Assembly: GCA_951812535.1 (NCBI GenBank) | Contig: CATOSK010000001.1 | Coordinates: 265,365-329,364 of the forward strand | DNA length: 64,000 bases | Source: an uncultured Dehalococcoidia bacterium | GTDB taxonomy: Bacteria; Chloroflexota; Dehalococcoidia; Lucifugimonadales; UBA3495 | Direction of reading: 5' to 3' | Part shown: positions 44,566 to 53,456 of the stretch, piece by piece | How the letters are laid out: each line of letters starts with the position of its first letter | How positions within the stretch are numbered: position 1 is the first letter of the stretch | Made by a program: the position numbers and the translations under genes | Notes under the pieces: generated by a model | The model's database searches: none | Told to the model about the DNA's origin: nothing | What the model saw: only the letters and a program-made list of their open reading frames with translations

Positions 44566-44719
44566 CGTCACCTGTTCCCCCCAGAATCGCGTTGACCGTT
44601 CAGTGGGAGTTTGACCCAACTGGAACTCATCAGGTAGGACCCCGGCCTGCCGGGGTTGTCAATCGACAATTCCGCGAATAGGCCCGCTCCCATGCGGCCT
44701 TCCCACCCTGCTCCTATGC

Positions 44720-44725
44720 TAAAAT
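44720..44725 (+). promoter_or_regulatory. Extended -10 (TGCTAAAAT) for the cysteine desulfurase
   Basis: TAAAAT preceded by TGC, 24 bases before the ATG, predicting a leader of about 18 bases. Confidence 0.5.
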
Positions 44726-44749
44726 TATGGAAGCGAATGGAGCTGCCCT

Positions 44750-45940
44750 ATGGAGCTGCCAGCAACGATATATCTCGACCACGCCGGCACCACCGCCACA
44801 GATCCCGAAGTTCTGGAGGCGATGCTGCCTTTCTTTACCCACTTCTACGGGAACCCGTCCAGCATACATAACGTAGGACAGGAAGCTCGTCACGCCCTGG
44901 ATACTGCCCGGGAAAGAGTCGCGGCCGTCCTGAATTGCCGCAATAACGAAGTCGTGTTCACCAGCGGAGGGACAGAGGCCGACAACGCCGCCATCCACGG
45001 CGCTGCCGTCGCGCTGCAGGGCACCGGAAACCACATCATCACCACCAGCGTTGAACACCATGCGGTACTGCATACGTGCCAGTATCTGGAAAGTATCGGG
45101 TTCGAAGTTACCTACTTGCCGGTGGATGACTACGGCGCGGTCAGTCCCGAAGCAGTGGGCAACGCAATAACCGACCGGACAACCGTGGTTTCCGTAATGT
45201 ACGCCAATAACGAGATTGGCACTATTAACCCGATATCGGAAATCGGAGCAATGGTCCGGCGCCGGGCCGGCCAGTTGGGACGCACCATCGTCATGCACAC
45301 CGACGCGGTCCAGGCAGCGGGGTTCCTCGACCTGAACGTTCGTCAACTGAACGTCGATATGCTCAGTCTGTCCGGCCATAAGTTCTACGGACCCAAGGGC
45401 TCGGGTGTATTGTTCATACGTCGAGGCACACCCTACCTTCCCCTCCTGCTGGGCGGTGGCCAGGAGCGGGAAAGGCGGTCCGGCACAGAAAACATCGCTG
45501 CTATCGTAGGGCTATCGGTCGCCCTCGAAACCGCCAACGCCACTCGCCTCGAGACAGGCGTTTACTGCGCCGCCCTTCGCGACCGGATCGTAGACAGGAT
45601 CTCAGCGGAGATTGATGGGGCCATCCTTAACGGCCATCCGTCCAGCCGCTTGCCCAACAACGTCAACTTTTCCTTCTCAGGCGTGGAGGGGGAGTCGCTC
45701 CTCTTGGGCCTGGATTTGGCAGGGATCGCCGCTTCGTCGGGCAGCGCATGCAGTTCCGGTTCCCTGGAGCCCTCCCATGTGCTCTTGGCATTGGGCCAAA
45801 CCGCCGAAACCGCCCGGGGCAGCCTGCGGATGACATTGGGAAAAAACAATACACAGGAGGAAGTCGACTACGTCCTGAACGTCTTGTCCGACCTCCTTCA
45901 GCAGCTCCGGGCGATGCCCACCCTTTCTCAGACGGGTTGA
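44750..45940 (+). CDS. Cysteine desulfurase (IscS/NifS type)
   Basis: 396 residues. PLP enzyme releasing sulfur (or selenium) from cysteine or selenocysteine. [18 protein letters not shown] start, TSGGTEADN (about 71-79), HxxV-type [13 protein letters not shown] lysine K211 in [11 protein letters not shown], catalytic C334 in [17 protein letters not shown]. Group I loop length. It stands alone without IscU or transcription factor, so its acceptor is unknown: Fe-S assembly, tRNA thiolation and, given selA, selenium delivery are all possible. Confidence 0.94.
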   Translation: MELPATIYLDHAGTTATDPEVLEAMLPFFTHFYGNPSSIHNVGQEARHALDTARERVAAVLNCRNNEVVFTSGGTEADNAAIHGAAVALQGTGNHIITTSVEHHAVLHTCQYLESIGFEVTYLPVDDYGAVSPEAVGNAITDRTTVVSVMYANNEIGTINPISEIGAMVRRRAGQLGRTIVMHTDAVQAAGFLDLNVRQLNVDMLSLSGHKFYGPKGSGVLFIRRGTPYLPLLLGGGQERERRSGTENIAAIVGLSVALETANATRLETGVYCAALRDRIVDRISAEIDGAILNGHPSSRLPNNVNFSFSGVEGESLLLGLDLAGIAASSGSACSSGSLEPSHVLLALGQTAETARGSLRMTLGKNNTQEEVDYVLNVLSDLLQQLRAMPTLSQTG

Positions 45941-46012
45941 CCCCACACGAAACCGGCGTCAAGGCCGCAGTCACTGAAGTATTACTTACTTTAGCTTAGG
46001 GGGATTTAGGGG

Positions 46013-46579
46013 TTGTTGTGCAAGAGGTTCGTGTTCGGATTGATCTTAGTTGCGGCTCTGGGCTTGCCTCTCTTTGCGGCGTGCTCGGAGGCGTCTCCGT
46101 CCTTCGGGAAGTATTACCGGGGCAAAACCCTGGACGTCAGCGTGGTATCCCTGGAACGGGCCGAGGAGATCCGGTACAAGTGGCCGAGAGACGATTCCGG
46201 CAAACACTGGCGCTTGGGACCCCTGGAACAGGAGAATGAGCTTGTCCTCCTGAGGGTCAAGGTCGAGAACCACACCGCCACCAGCGCCATCGTCAACGTG
46301 GACTCTAAAGCTGCCGAATTGAGGGATTTTTTCCGGGGTAAGTATTTCCCCATCGACATCAACGCCCGTGTCGAGGGGGCATCGGTCCCGGAGAACCCTG
46401 GGGCCGAGCGGCACATAGTGTTCCTGTGGAACGCGACCCTCGACGATGGGTCGACCCAGGCGTTCAACCTCGCTCAAGATATGGGAATAGATGGCGTACT
46501 GGTATTTGAAGCTCCCAGGGACACCAAGTTCAAAGAGTTCCGGTGGAGGGCCGGAGACTCCCTTTCCATCGACTTCTAG
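46013..46579 (+). CDS. Putative lipoprotein with a DUF4352-like beta domain
   Basis: 188 residues. TTG start (a second TTG follows) after a GGGG-rich stretch. Signal peptide with a basic n-region (CKR) and lipobox FAAC (C24). The mature part looks all-beta: VSLERAEEIRY, ENELVLLRVKVENHTAT and NVDSKAAELRDF, then a C-terminal GVLVFEAP strand, as in DUF4352/Telomeric-repeat-like extracytoplasmic domains. No known function. Followed 15 bases later by the DGK-like gene. Confidence 0.7.
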   Translation: MLCKRFVFGLILVAALGLPLFAACSEASPSFGKYYRGKTLDVSVVSLERAEEIRYKWPRDDSGKHWRLGPLEQENELVLLRVKVENHTATSAIVNVDSKAAELRDFFRGKYFPIDINARVEGASVPENPGAERHIVFLWNATLDDGSTQAFNLAQDMGIDGVLVFEAPRDTKFKEFRWRAGDSLSIDF

Positions 46580-46594
46580 TCGCGAAAACTCATC

Positions 46595-47224
46595 GTGACT
46601 CCGACAGAAGGTCCGCCTGTTGTCCAGTCTGGCGTTGCTGGGGCTCCTCCCATCTGGCGCAGGCTCTTCCACGCCTCTGCCGGGTCGGCCCTTGCCGCTG
46701 CTGGAATATTCCTGCCCGTTACGGCAATTGTAGTGGGCCTCGCTGTATTGACCGCCTTCAGTCTTTCCCTTGATCTGGTTCGGTTCCGGGTGCCATCGTT
46801 GAACCGCACCTTCCTGCGTTGGCTGGCCCCGTTGCTCAAGCCGGATGAAGGGTTCAGAGTAACCGGTGCCACCTTCATGCTTGCCGCGGGCCTCGCCGCT
46901 TTCATCGCCTTCGACCGCTCGGTGGCCGTGACAGCCCTGTTTTTCCTGGCCCTGGGTGACCCCGCGTCAGCATTGGTCGGCTTTCGGGGGCCGATACCAC
47001 GCTACATGGGAAAATCGATCTTGGGGCCAGCCGCGTTCATCGTTGTTTCCTTGGCGGTGGTCTCGGTCCTGGCCTGGACTGGAGTGATCGAGTGGCACTG
47101 GCGATGGGTGGTCGGAGCCGTAACCGCTGGAATCGTGGAATCCGTGCGTCTGCCTTTGGACGACAACCTGACGGTCCCGTTAGTGGGCGGAGCGGTAATG
47201 CAATTCCCGCTGTGGATTGCTTGA
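46595..47224 (+). CDS. CTP-dependent diacylglycerol/polyprenol kinase-like membrane protein
   Basis: 209 residues, about six membrane helices, GTG start. Similar in layout to the SEC59/DGK1/phytol-kinase family (COG0170): LFHASAGSALAAAGIFLP, FLRWLAPLLKPDE, GATFMLAAGLAAFIAF, FLALGDPASALVG and GKSILGPAAF, then VESVRLPLDDNLTVPL near the C-terminus, which carry the GDxxA and conserved Lys and Asp of the family. Substrate (dolichol, phytol, diacylglycerol) not determined. Confidence 0.8.
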   Translation: MTPTEGPPVVQSGVAGAPPIWRRLFHASAGSALAAAGIFLPVTAIVVGLAVLTAFSLSLDLVRFRVPSLNRTFLRWLAPLLKPDEGFRVTGATFMLAAGLAAFIAFDRSVAVTALFFLALGDPASALVGFRGPIPRYMGKSILGPAAFIVVSLAVVSVLAWTGVIEWHWRWVVGAVTAGIVESVRLPLDDNLTVPLVGGAVMQFPLWIA

Positions 47225-47329
47225 TCCGGCGAATTGCCGAAGTCCGTTCCCGGCGGCTCCACGTGCTGCTTTCTCACCCCATCCCAGCCCTCGTCCACGT
47301 GGAGGCAGGGACTTCTCGCCTTCATCCTC

Positions 47330-47356
47330 ACCTTCCCTCATCGAGGGGGAAGGGAC
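47330..47356. repeat. GC-rich palindrome, family D, possible convergent terminator
   Basis: CCTTCCC-type arm with GGGGGAAGGG, same family as 30186-30230 but in reverse orientation; lies between two convergent genes. A further CTCCACGTG/CACGTGGAG inverted repeat lies just before it (about 47257-47304). Confidence 0.5.
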
Positions 47357-47373
47357 TTGTTCAGAGGGTACTT

Positions 47374-48735
47374 TTATGCGGCTCCGTCAAACTCCACGGT
47401 GGTCGCACGTTCCCGTTGGAACTTCAGGTACGCCTGCTTCTTCATCGCCGGCCGATGGTTGGCAATGACTTCCTTGGCCTTGGCCGCGCCGTCCGAAAGC
47501 AGGTCGATGGCCACCATAGCCATAATCTTGGCCGGGTTGATCACCGCTGATTCGTAATCGGTCACCACGTAGTCCTTGCTGTGCCCGGGTCCCTCCGCTC
47601 CCGACGTGTACGGATGGCAGGCCGGGAGCAGTTGGCTGAGGTCGCCCATATCCGTGGAACCGCCCCGGTTGCGGCGAATTGGCATCACTAAAACGCTGGA
47701 AGGCCCGATTAGACTCCCGGAGTTCTGCTCAAACAGGTCCAGCAATCCCGTGTCGTGCCGCATGGGCAGATATCCTGGAATGTTGGTGATGTCCACGCTA
47801 GCCCCGACCGCCAGGGCCCCTGCTTTAAAGCACCGGTCCACTATCGCGCTATTGGTGACCACCGCCTTGGGGCTCCCCGACCTGACCCGCCACTCCAGTC
47901 TTACGTCCGATGGAACGGCGTTGACCGCTTCCCCACCGTGGGTCATTATCCCGTGGATTCGGACGGTATCCTCATCCTTGAATATTTCCCGGTTGGAGTT
48001 GATGGCCTGGAGAGCAAATGAGGCCGCGTTGAGGGCATTGACTCCCATGTGAGGAGCGCTGCCGGCGTGGGAACCACGCCCAATGAACCTGACGTATTTG
48101 ACCACGTGACCGTTACTTGTGCCTCCGATGGCAAACTTGCGGTCCCCCATGTCGCTGGCGGTGTGGCACATCATCGCCATGTCGACGTCGTCGAACTCCC
48201 CAAGGCGGATCAACTCCTGCTTTCCGCCCATGAACTCTATCTTCCCTTGTGTGCGAAGGTCCAGCCGGTGGCCGACCTCTATGAACTCCTCGGCGGGAAC
48301 GGCGAAGGGGATAATCTCACCCGAAAGTTGTTCCAGGACTTCTGGTTCCATCAGGCCCGCCAGTGCGCCGAGCATCATCCCGATCTGGCAATGATGGCCG
48401 CAAGCGTGGGCCGCGTTTGTTTCCGGGTCGGCGTAGGGGTGCTCGTTGACCACCAACGAATCGAGCTCCCCAATAATCGCCAGCCGGGGACCTGCACCCG
48501 AACCTCCCGGGACCGTCCCCTTGAGCCCGGTCAACGCCAACCCGTTCCGGTGGGCTATGCCCATCTCCTGGAACTTCTGACCGACCAGCGCCGCAGTCTT
48601 CACCTCACGGAACCCGGGCTCCGGGTTGGAGAGGATCTCCCGAGAAACACCGATTAACTCGGCTTTTCGCCGCTCGATAGCGGCGCAGGCCCGCTGCTTG
48701 AGTTCCTGCCTGGCTAACGTGTTACTCTGCGTCAA
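47374..48735 (-). CDS. M20-family amidohydrolase (paralogue 1)
   Basis: 453 residues. M20D-type metallo-amidohydrolase with AHACGHHCQIGMMLGAL (metal site; His-His where M20D usually has His-Asp), PAEEFIEVGHR (the catalytic Glu motif) and dimerisation segment GRGSHAGSAPHMGVNALNAA. Late RGGSTDMGDLSQLLPACHP supplies a further metal ligand. TTG start overlapping the end of paralogue 2 by 14 bases, so the two are translationally coupled. Substrate of this subgroup (an aminoacyl-amide or indole-acetyl-type amide) is not determinable. Confidence 0.9.
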   Translation of the reverse strand: MTQSNTLARQELKQRACAAIERRKAELIGVSREILSNPEPGFREVKTAALVGQKFQEMGIAHRNGLALTGLKGTVPGGSGAGPRLAIIGELDSLVVNEHPYADPETNAAHACGHHCQIGMMLGALAGLMEPEVLEQLSGEIIPFAVPAEEFIEVGHRLDLRTQGKIEFMGGKQELIRLGEFDDVDMAMMCHTASDMGDRKFAIGGTSNGHVVKYVRFIGRGSHAGSAPHMGVNALNAASFALQAINSNREIFKDEDTVRIHGIMTHGGEAVNAVPSDVRLEWRVRSGSPKAVVTNSAIVDRCFKAGALAVGASVDITNIPGYLPMRHDTGLLDLFEQNSGSLIGPSSVLVMPIRRNRGGSTDMGDLSQLLPACHPYTSGAEGPGHSKDYVVTDYESAVINPAKIMAMVAIDLLSDGAAKAKEVIANHRPAMKKQAYLKFQRERATTVEFDGAA

Positions 48736-50053
48736 ACGTTTCTTCCTTCTCCAGGCCCCGCATGAAATGGAGGTATTCGTTGCGGGTCATTGCCGGGCGG
48801 TAGCCGGCAATGATCTTTCCTCCTACTTCGGCGCCGTCGGCCAGCAGGTCAACGACGGTGGCCGCGATCGACTTGGCCGCAGTGAGAACGGCCAGGTTGT
48901 AGTCCCGGATGACATAGTTGGCTCCGTGTCCCAGTCCGGTGGCGCCTCCCACGTAAGGGTGAATCGCGGGCATGACCTGGCTGATGTCGCCCATGTCGGT
49001 GGAACCCGTCCTGTGGGTGACCCGCCCCACGTTTTCTTCTCCAACCAGGGAGTTAGCGTTGGACCGGAACACCTCGTTCATGGTCTCGTTCTGGGCCAGC
49101 GGCAGGTACCCGGGGTGCGTGTGAATCACTACCTTCGCTCCGACGGCCATCGCCCCGGCTCTCAGAGCCCGGTCCACCTTCCCATTGGCGTCCATGATAG
49201 CGTCTACGGTCTTGCCCCGCACGAAAGTTTCCATCCTGACGTCGGCGGGAACGGCACTAACCGCCTCACCGCCGCGGGTTATGATGGGATGCACCCGGAC
49301 CGTGTCGTCATCCTTGAACGTCTCTCGGTTGTAGTGGATGGCGCTTAGAGCCAGCGTCGCCGCGTTGAGGGCGTTGATCCCCAGGTGGGGTGCTCCGCCT
49401 GCGTGGGAACCCTTACCGACGAACTGTATCTGCTTCGCCAGCGTTCCATTGTTGGTCCCGCTGATGCAGAGCTTTCCCTCGTTCTCGTTGCTTGTTGTGT
49501 GGACCATCATCGACAGGTCCACTTCGTCAAACTCCCCCAGGCGTATCATTTCCGGTTTACCACCGAGGAATTCCAGCTTACCTTCCCGGCGCAGGCTGTC
49601 CCGGTATTCGATCTCGATGTATTCTTCCGCCGGCACGGCGACCAGCGCGATCCGCCCGCTCAGTTCCGACAGCACGGAGGGTTGCATCAACCCCAGAGCT
49701 ACGCCGACTAACATTCCGATCTGGCAATGGTGGCCGCAGGCGTGGGCCGCGCCGGTTGCGGCATCTGCATGGGGGTGTTCTTTGACTATTAGAGAGTCGA
49801 GTTCTCCCAAGAGGGCTATGGTCGGGCCCGGGCTGCCACCGACCAGTTCCCCGCGAACTCCTGTGATGGCCAGCCCCGACCGAAATGGAATGCCCAATTC
49901 GGCGAACTTGTCGGCGACGAGCCTGGCGGTCTTGAATTCGCGGAAACCCGGCTCCGGGTTGGCAAGGATGGTCTTGGCGAGACCGATTATCTCCGACGTG
50001 CGGCGGTCGATTTCCTGGAAAACTTGCTGTTTCAGTTCTTCCTTGGACGGCAC
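48722..50053 (-). CDS. M20-family amidohydrolase (paralogue 2)
   Basis: 443 residues, strongly similar along its length to paralogue 1: AHACGHHCQIGMLVGVA, PAEEYIEIEYR, GKGSHAGGAPHLGINALNAA, RTGSTDMGDISQVMPAIHP. GTG start. Transcribed first in the pair. Both copies keep identical metal-binding patterns, suggesting tandem duplication with both active, perhaps forming heterodimers or acting on different substrates. Confidence 0.9.
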   Translation of the reverse strand: MPSKEELKQQVFQEIDRRTSEIIGLAKTILANPEPGFREFKTARLVADKFAELGIPFRSGLAITGVRGELVGGSPGPTIALLGELDSLIVKEHPHADAATGAAHACGHHCQIGMLVGVALGLMQPSVLSELSGRIALVAVPAEEYIEIEYRDSLRREGKLEFLGGKPEMIRLGEFDEVDLSMMVHTTSNENEGKLCISGTNNGTLAKQIQFVGKGSHAGGAPHLGINALNAATLALSAIHYNRETFKDDDTVRVHPIITRGGEAVSAVPADVRMETFVRGKTVDAIMDANGKVDRALRAGAMAVGAKVVIHTHPGYLPLAQNETMNEVFRSNANSLVGEENVGRVTHRTGSTDMGDISQVMPAIHPYVGGATGLGHGANYVIRDYNLAVLTAAKSIAATVVDLLADGAEVGGKIIAGYRPAMTRNEYLHFMRGLEKEETFDAE

Positions 50054-50354
50054 TGGCGCTCCCTTGAAGGAATCCCTATGAGGGACTCTTTTGAAGGACT
50101 GGCGGGGGGGTTGCGCCGAATTCTATCAGAGGGTCTGGCAAAAGAACATCCCGGAAGGGCGTCCGCAGGGCAGCAGCCCAACGCATAAAGTGAGGGAAAG
50201 ACAGCCAATAAGTTAACCGAGGCAGTAGTTGCAGAGGGGATATTTAGGGGTCAAGCTGCGGCACCTGCATGGTGGTACCCTTCAAGTGCCACACCTTCAA
50301 ATGTGATAGGCCCGGGGGGCGATGGGCCGCGTTGTATAATGGGTGTCACCAATC
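50054..50354. other. 300-base divergent intergenic region
   Basis: Holds the promoters of the M20 pair (a TAGAAT on the minus strand at 50126-50121) and of glycerate kinase (TATAAT at 50335-50340). No repeat of the known families and no other gene seen. Confidence 0.6.
50335..50340 (+). promoter_or_regulatory. -10 box TATAAT, nearly leaderless glycerate kinase mRNA
   Basis: Consensus TATAAT 14 bases before the ATG at 50355; transcription would start only about 8 bases before the start codon, with no SD. Confidence 0.5.
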
Positions 50355-51503
50355 ATGAAAGTCGTTATCGCGCCCCAAAGTTTCAAAGGCAGTCTCTATG
50401 CGCTGGAGGCTGCGGAAGCCATCCAGCGCGGCGTTCTGGAGGCGGACCCGACCGCAGATACCCTTCTGGTCCCGGTTGCCGACGGCGGCGACGGCACGCT
50501 GGAAGCCCTCGTAAACGCGACCGGCGGGCAGATATTCCGCAGCATCGTCACCGGTCCGCTGGGTCAAGCGGTGGAGGCCCTCTGGGGAGTAATGGGAGAC
50601 GGGCTAACCGCCGTCGTGGAAATGGCCCGTCCGTCGGGGCTGGCCCTGGTGCCACCCAAACGCCGCAACCCCCGAACCGCCACCACCCGCGGGACCGGGG
50701 AAATCATCCGAGAGGCGCTGGACAAGGGGTTTACCCGCATTATCGTGGGCCTCGGCGGCAGCGCGACCAACGATGGCGGGGCAGGCATGGCGTCGGCTCT
50801 CGGAGCAAAGTTCCTGGACCGGAGGGGGCAGCAGCTGCCGCCGGGAGGCGCAGCCCTTTCCCGCCTGGACAGCATCGACGTTACCGGTCTCCACCAGGCG
50901 TTAAGGGAGGCAGCGATCATCGGCGCCACCGATGTCACCAATCCGCTGTGCGGCCCCGAAGGAGCGTCCGCCATCTACGGGCCGCAAAAAGGCGCCTCAG
51001 CCAAGGTGGTTGCCGAGTTGGACGACGCTTTGAGCAATTTCGCCCGGGTCGTGAGACGCGACGTTGGGATCGACGTTCTGGACACTCCAGGCTCGGGAGC
51101 GGCAGGAGGGCTGGGCGCCGGTCTGATGGCCTTTGCGGGCGCCGACCTGCGTTCGGGAATCGAAATGGTATGCGAAGTCCTGGAGTTCGACCGGCACCTA
51201 GAAGGCGCCGATCTGGTGATTACCGGCGAAGGCCGGGCCGATGAGTCCACCATCTACAACAAGGCTCCGGTTGGGGTTGCGCAACGCGCCCGCGCCAGGG
51301 GCGTTCCCACCGTGGTCCTGGCGGGGAGCCTGGGGCCCGGGCACCAGGCCCTCTATGACCACGGGGTGGCGGGAATTGTGTGCATCGCCGACCGTCCCAT
51401 GAGCTTTGACCGCAGCCTCGCCCGCACCGGAGAACTTCTCCAGGGGGCTGCCGAGCGGACCATCCGGCTGATCCAGGCAACCGGGCGGGCAACAAGGTCC
51501 TAG
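50355..51503 (+). CDS. Glycerate kinase, GarK/GlxK family
   Basis: 382 residues. Phosphorylates D-glycerate (to 2-phosphoglycerate in this family). MKVVIAPQSFKGSLYALEAA is the family N-terminus and fixes the start at ATG 50355 over the GTG 12 bases before it. VPVADGGDGTLEALV, GLGGSATNDGGAGMASALGA, PLCGPEGASAIYGPQKGA and a C-terminal ADLVITGEGRADESTIYNKA with YNKAPVGVA are family blocks. Links to photorespiratory-type or serine-cycle glycerate use, or sugar-acid breakdown; no partner gene adjoins. Confidence 0.94.
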   Translation: MKVVIAPQSFKGSLYALEAAEAIQRGVLEADPTADTLLVPVADGGDGTLEALVNATGGQIFRSIVTGPLGQAVEALWGVMGDGLTAVVEMARPSGLALVPPKRRNPRTATTRGTGEIIREALDKGFTRIIVGLGGSATNDGGAGMASALGAKFLDRRGQQLPPGGAALSRLDSIDVTGLHQALREAAIIGATDVTNPLCGPEGASAIYGPQKGASAKVVAELDDALSNFARVVRRDVGIDVLDTPGSGAAGGLGAGLMAFAGADLRSGIEMVCEVLEFDRHLEGADLVITGEGRADESTIYNKAPVGVAQRARARGVPTVVLAGSLGPGHQALYDHGVAGIVCIADRPMSFDRSLARTGELLQGAAERTIRLIQATGRATRS

Positions 51504-51857
51504 ATTTAGCGGCGCTAATTCCCTTTGAGGGTGTGGGGGGAAAGATTTACCGGGGTCTGGGTTCCCTTTTTGCGACTCCGCCGCTGGCGCAATGTAACTT
51601 GTCTCAACGCCAGCCGCTGTCGCGCGGAGTGCGTCGCGGAGGGTGACGGGAGAGAGGATTTGCTCCGGCTGGCGTCCTAGGGGGAGTGTTGACGGGGGGC
51701 TGGGTTCCCGCCCTGGCCTACGCAGGGGCGGGCCCTGCGCGGGAGTATCTGTGTTGGATGACGGGAGAGATGGCGAGCGGCAAAGAGCCGTTATTCGCGC
51801 TGGGTTTGAGATGGTTTCCTAGTCCGCCTTTCGGGCACAATAGTCTACGCGACGACT
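51504..51857. repeat. Family B and family A repeats
   Basis: 51569-51632 is the family B unit in its short form (TTTTTGCGACTCCGCCGCTG, GCGCAATGTAACTTGTCTCA, ACGCCAGCCGC). From about 51640 to 51760 follows a diverged family A unit (GCTCCGGCTGGCGTCCTAGG, then GCTGGGTTCCCGCCCTGGCC and ACGCAGGGGCGGG). A CACAAT shortly before 51858 may be the -10 of the SRPBCC gene. Confidence 0.7.
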
Positions 51858-52304
51858 ATGAAGATCTGGACGCTGGAAACTGAGCAGTGGCTACCGCTTC
51901 CCAGGGAAGAGGTCTTCCGGTTTTTCGCGGACGCACTCAACCTGGAAATCATCACGCCGCCTATGCTTGAATTTCGCGTGGTGACTCCGCCACCCATCAC
52001 CATGAAGGCGGGGACGGTAGTCGATTACCGGCTCAAGCTGCGGGGGATTCCCCTGCGGTGGCGGAGCGAGATCACCAGGTGGGAGCCGCCCGAGTTGTTC
52101 GTGGATGAACAGCGGCGCGGCCCGTACCGGTTCTGGCGCCACCTGCATACGTTTGAGGAATCGGGAAGTGGAACCGTGGCCCGTGACTATGTTGAGTATG
52201 CCGTCATCGGGGGAGCCATTGTGAGGAACTTGTTGGTGGCCCCGGACTTGCGGAGGATATTCGCCTACCGGCAGGAAAAGTTGGCGGAGCTGTTTTGCCG
52301 GTAG
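51858..52304 (+). CDS. SRPBCC (START-like) family protein
   Basis: 148 residues with the helix-grip-fold pattern: WLPLPREEVFRFFADALNLEIITPPML at the N-terminus (the conserved PxxxxFxxxxxxxNLxxxTP signature of this subfamily), GTVVDYRLKLRGIPLRW and a later VWEP-like ITRWEPPELFVDEQ, RGPYRFWRHLHTFEE and a C-terminal helix. The same domain occurs as a separate protein or fused to epimerases. Ligand unknown. Confidence 0.87.
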   Translation: MKIWTLETEQWLPLPREEVFRFFADALNLEIITPPMLEFRVVTPPPITMKAGTVVDYRLKLRGIPLRWRSEITRWEPPELFVDEQRRGPYRFWRHLHTFEESGSGTVARDYVEYAVIGGAIVRNLLVAPDLRRIFAYRQEKLAELFCR

Positions 52305-52717
52305 AGGGGTGTTGGGGACGGGGAGAGTGGGTCTGCTCTGGTTGGCGTCCCCGGGGGAAGGTTGACGGGAGGGAGGGTTAGCTGCGGTTGCCGTTCCTGG
52401 GGGCGGTGGGTTACGGGGGTCTGGGCCCCCGCCTGCGCGGGGGTGACGGGAGAGTGGGTTAGCTCCGGTAGCCGTCCCTGGGGGGAGGGTTGACGGGGGT
52501 CTGGACCCCTGCCTGTGCGGGGGTGACGGGAGGGAGGACTTGCCGCGGTTGCCGTTCCTGGGGGGAGAGGGTTACGGGGGTCTGGGCCCCCGCCTGCGCG
52601 GGGGTGACGGAGGAGTTGGCGCGGGGGCAGGATTTGGGGGGATGACGGGGAGAGGGGGCGGGTTGGCAGCCAGTTGTTTCTCGCACGCCCTCTTAAGGGG
52701 CGGGGTGCAGCCGGAGC
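52305..52717. repeat. Tandem array of family A repeat, period about 80 bp
   Basis: Three full units start at about 52391, 52472 and 52552, each beginning CCGT(T/C)CCTGGGGG, then ACGGGGGTCTGG, the palindrome CCCCCGCCTGCGCGGGGG and TGACGGGAG. A partial unit without the palindrome lies at about 52343-52390. No gene in this gap. Confidence 0.85.
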
Positions 52718-53119
52718 CTAGACGACGCGCTCCCGGACGAAGTCCACGACTATTTGGGACAGCTCGATGGAACGATCGGCGTCGTCCCGGTCGAATGCCT
52801 CGGAGGGGATGCCCCCGGGGAGGAACGCGGGATAGCGGGTTATTTCGTAATACTTGTCCAGCTGACGGGCCTCGCTCTTGACCGTGTCGAAAAACATCTC
52901 AAAAATCTTGGCGTCTTCGCACAGGTCATTCAGGGAGTGGCCCCAGACGTCTTCGGCGCCACGGTGGTACAGGTACGCTTTGACCGCTTTCTCCGCCGCC
53001 TGTTGCCCCAGGAAACAGGCCAGATTGAACCGGCTACCCTCCCGGTTGAAATCGGCGTCTTCCAGGTCCTGGATGGCTTGACGCAGCCAGCGGGCGCCCT
53101 CGGCTTCGTGATCAGGCAT
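52718..53119 (-). CDS. HEPN-domain protein, partner of the MNT-like gene
   Basis: 133 residues. HEPN core: [44 protein letters not shown] and [12 protein letters not shown], the layout of HEPN proteins paired with minimal nucleotidyltransferases. Starts inside the last 8 bases of the MNT-like gene. HEPN partners are usually RNase toxins or structural partners; here the RxxxxH motif is unclear (a candidate R-x7-H, R60 to H68, is too long). Directly downstream of lutC and the MNT gene on the same strand. Confidence 0.82.
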   Translation of the reverse strand: MPDHEAEGARWLRQAIQDLEDADFNREGSRFNLACFLGQQAAEKAVKAYLYHRGAEDVWGHSLNDLCEDAKIFEMFFDTVKSEARQLDKYYEITRYPAFLPGGIPSEAFDRDDADRSIELSQIVVDFVRERVV

Positions 53120-53453
53120 TGAATAACACGCGTCCTTTCCGGCAAGCTGCGTTCAGGGCCGGCAATTCATCCTGCAACCGTTCGAACTCGTCGGGGGTGT
53201 ACACCAGGGTCTCGACGTGGACCATGCTGCCCAGGTGGTAGAAGAAGAAGTCCTCCCGACGCCCGAAGGGACGGTCGGTGTCATGCACGGCGATCAACCG
53301 TATCTTGCTATCGGGGGAGTATTCCCCGGTGACCATGTCCCCGGTGAGAATGATTTTTTCCACCCCCAGCGTGGGCAACAACTGCTCGATGTTCTGAAGC
53401 TCCTGCTCCAGCATGCGCTTCCGGAACTCGGTGAACCCGATCCGCACCGGCAT
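53112..53453 (-). CDS. MNT-like nucleotidyltransferase-fold protein with degenerate active site
   Basis: 113 residues aligning with minimal nucleotidyltransferases of HEPN/MNT pairs. The signature GSxARGxxxxxSDID is present in spacing only: G38 and G43 and S49 and I51 remain, but S, R and both Asp are replaced (D39, T42, K50, R52). The metal-binding aspartates are lost, so AMP transfer is unlikely and it may act by binding its HEPN partner. Its ATG is 4 bases after the lutC stop, so it appears to belong to the lut transcript. Confidence 0.75.
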   Translation of the reverse strand: MPVRIGFTEFRKRMLEQELQNIEQLLPTLGVEKIILTGDMVTGEYSPDSKIRLIAVHDTDRPFGRREDFFFYHLGSMVHVETLVYTPDEFERLQDELPALNAACRKGRVLFNA

Positions 53454-53456
53454 CTA

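Larger units (their letters stand above)
43798..44719. other. 920-base non-coding gap with several repeats
   Basis: Contains, in order, an ATGCAT-centred palindrome (43908-43929), a tandem pair of 62-bp units (44114-44237), three CATCAAAATG units near 44370-44396, a family B palindrome (about 44505-44565) and a small CCCCGG/CCGGGG hairpin (44639-44656). No gene was supported on either strand. Confidence 0.7.

Noticed and set aside
51686..51883. Small open frame running into the SRPBCC gene
   Set aside because: Lies across a family A repeat and ends just inside the next gene; composition is that of the repeat.
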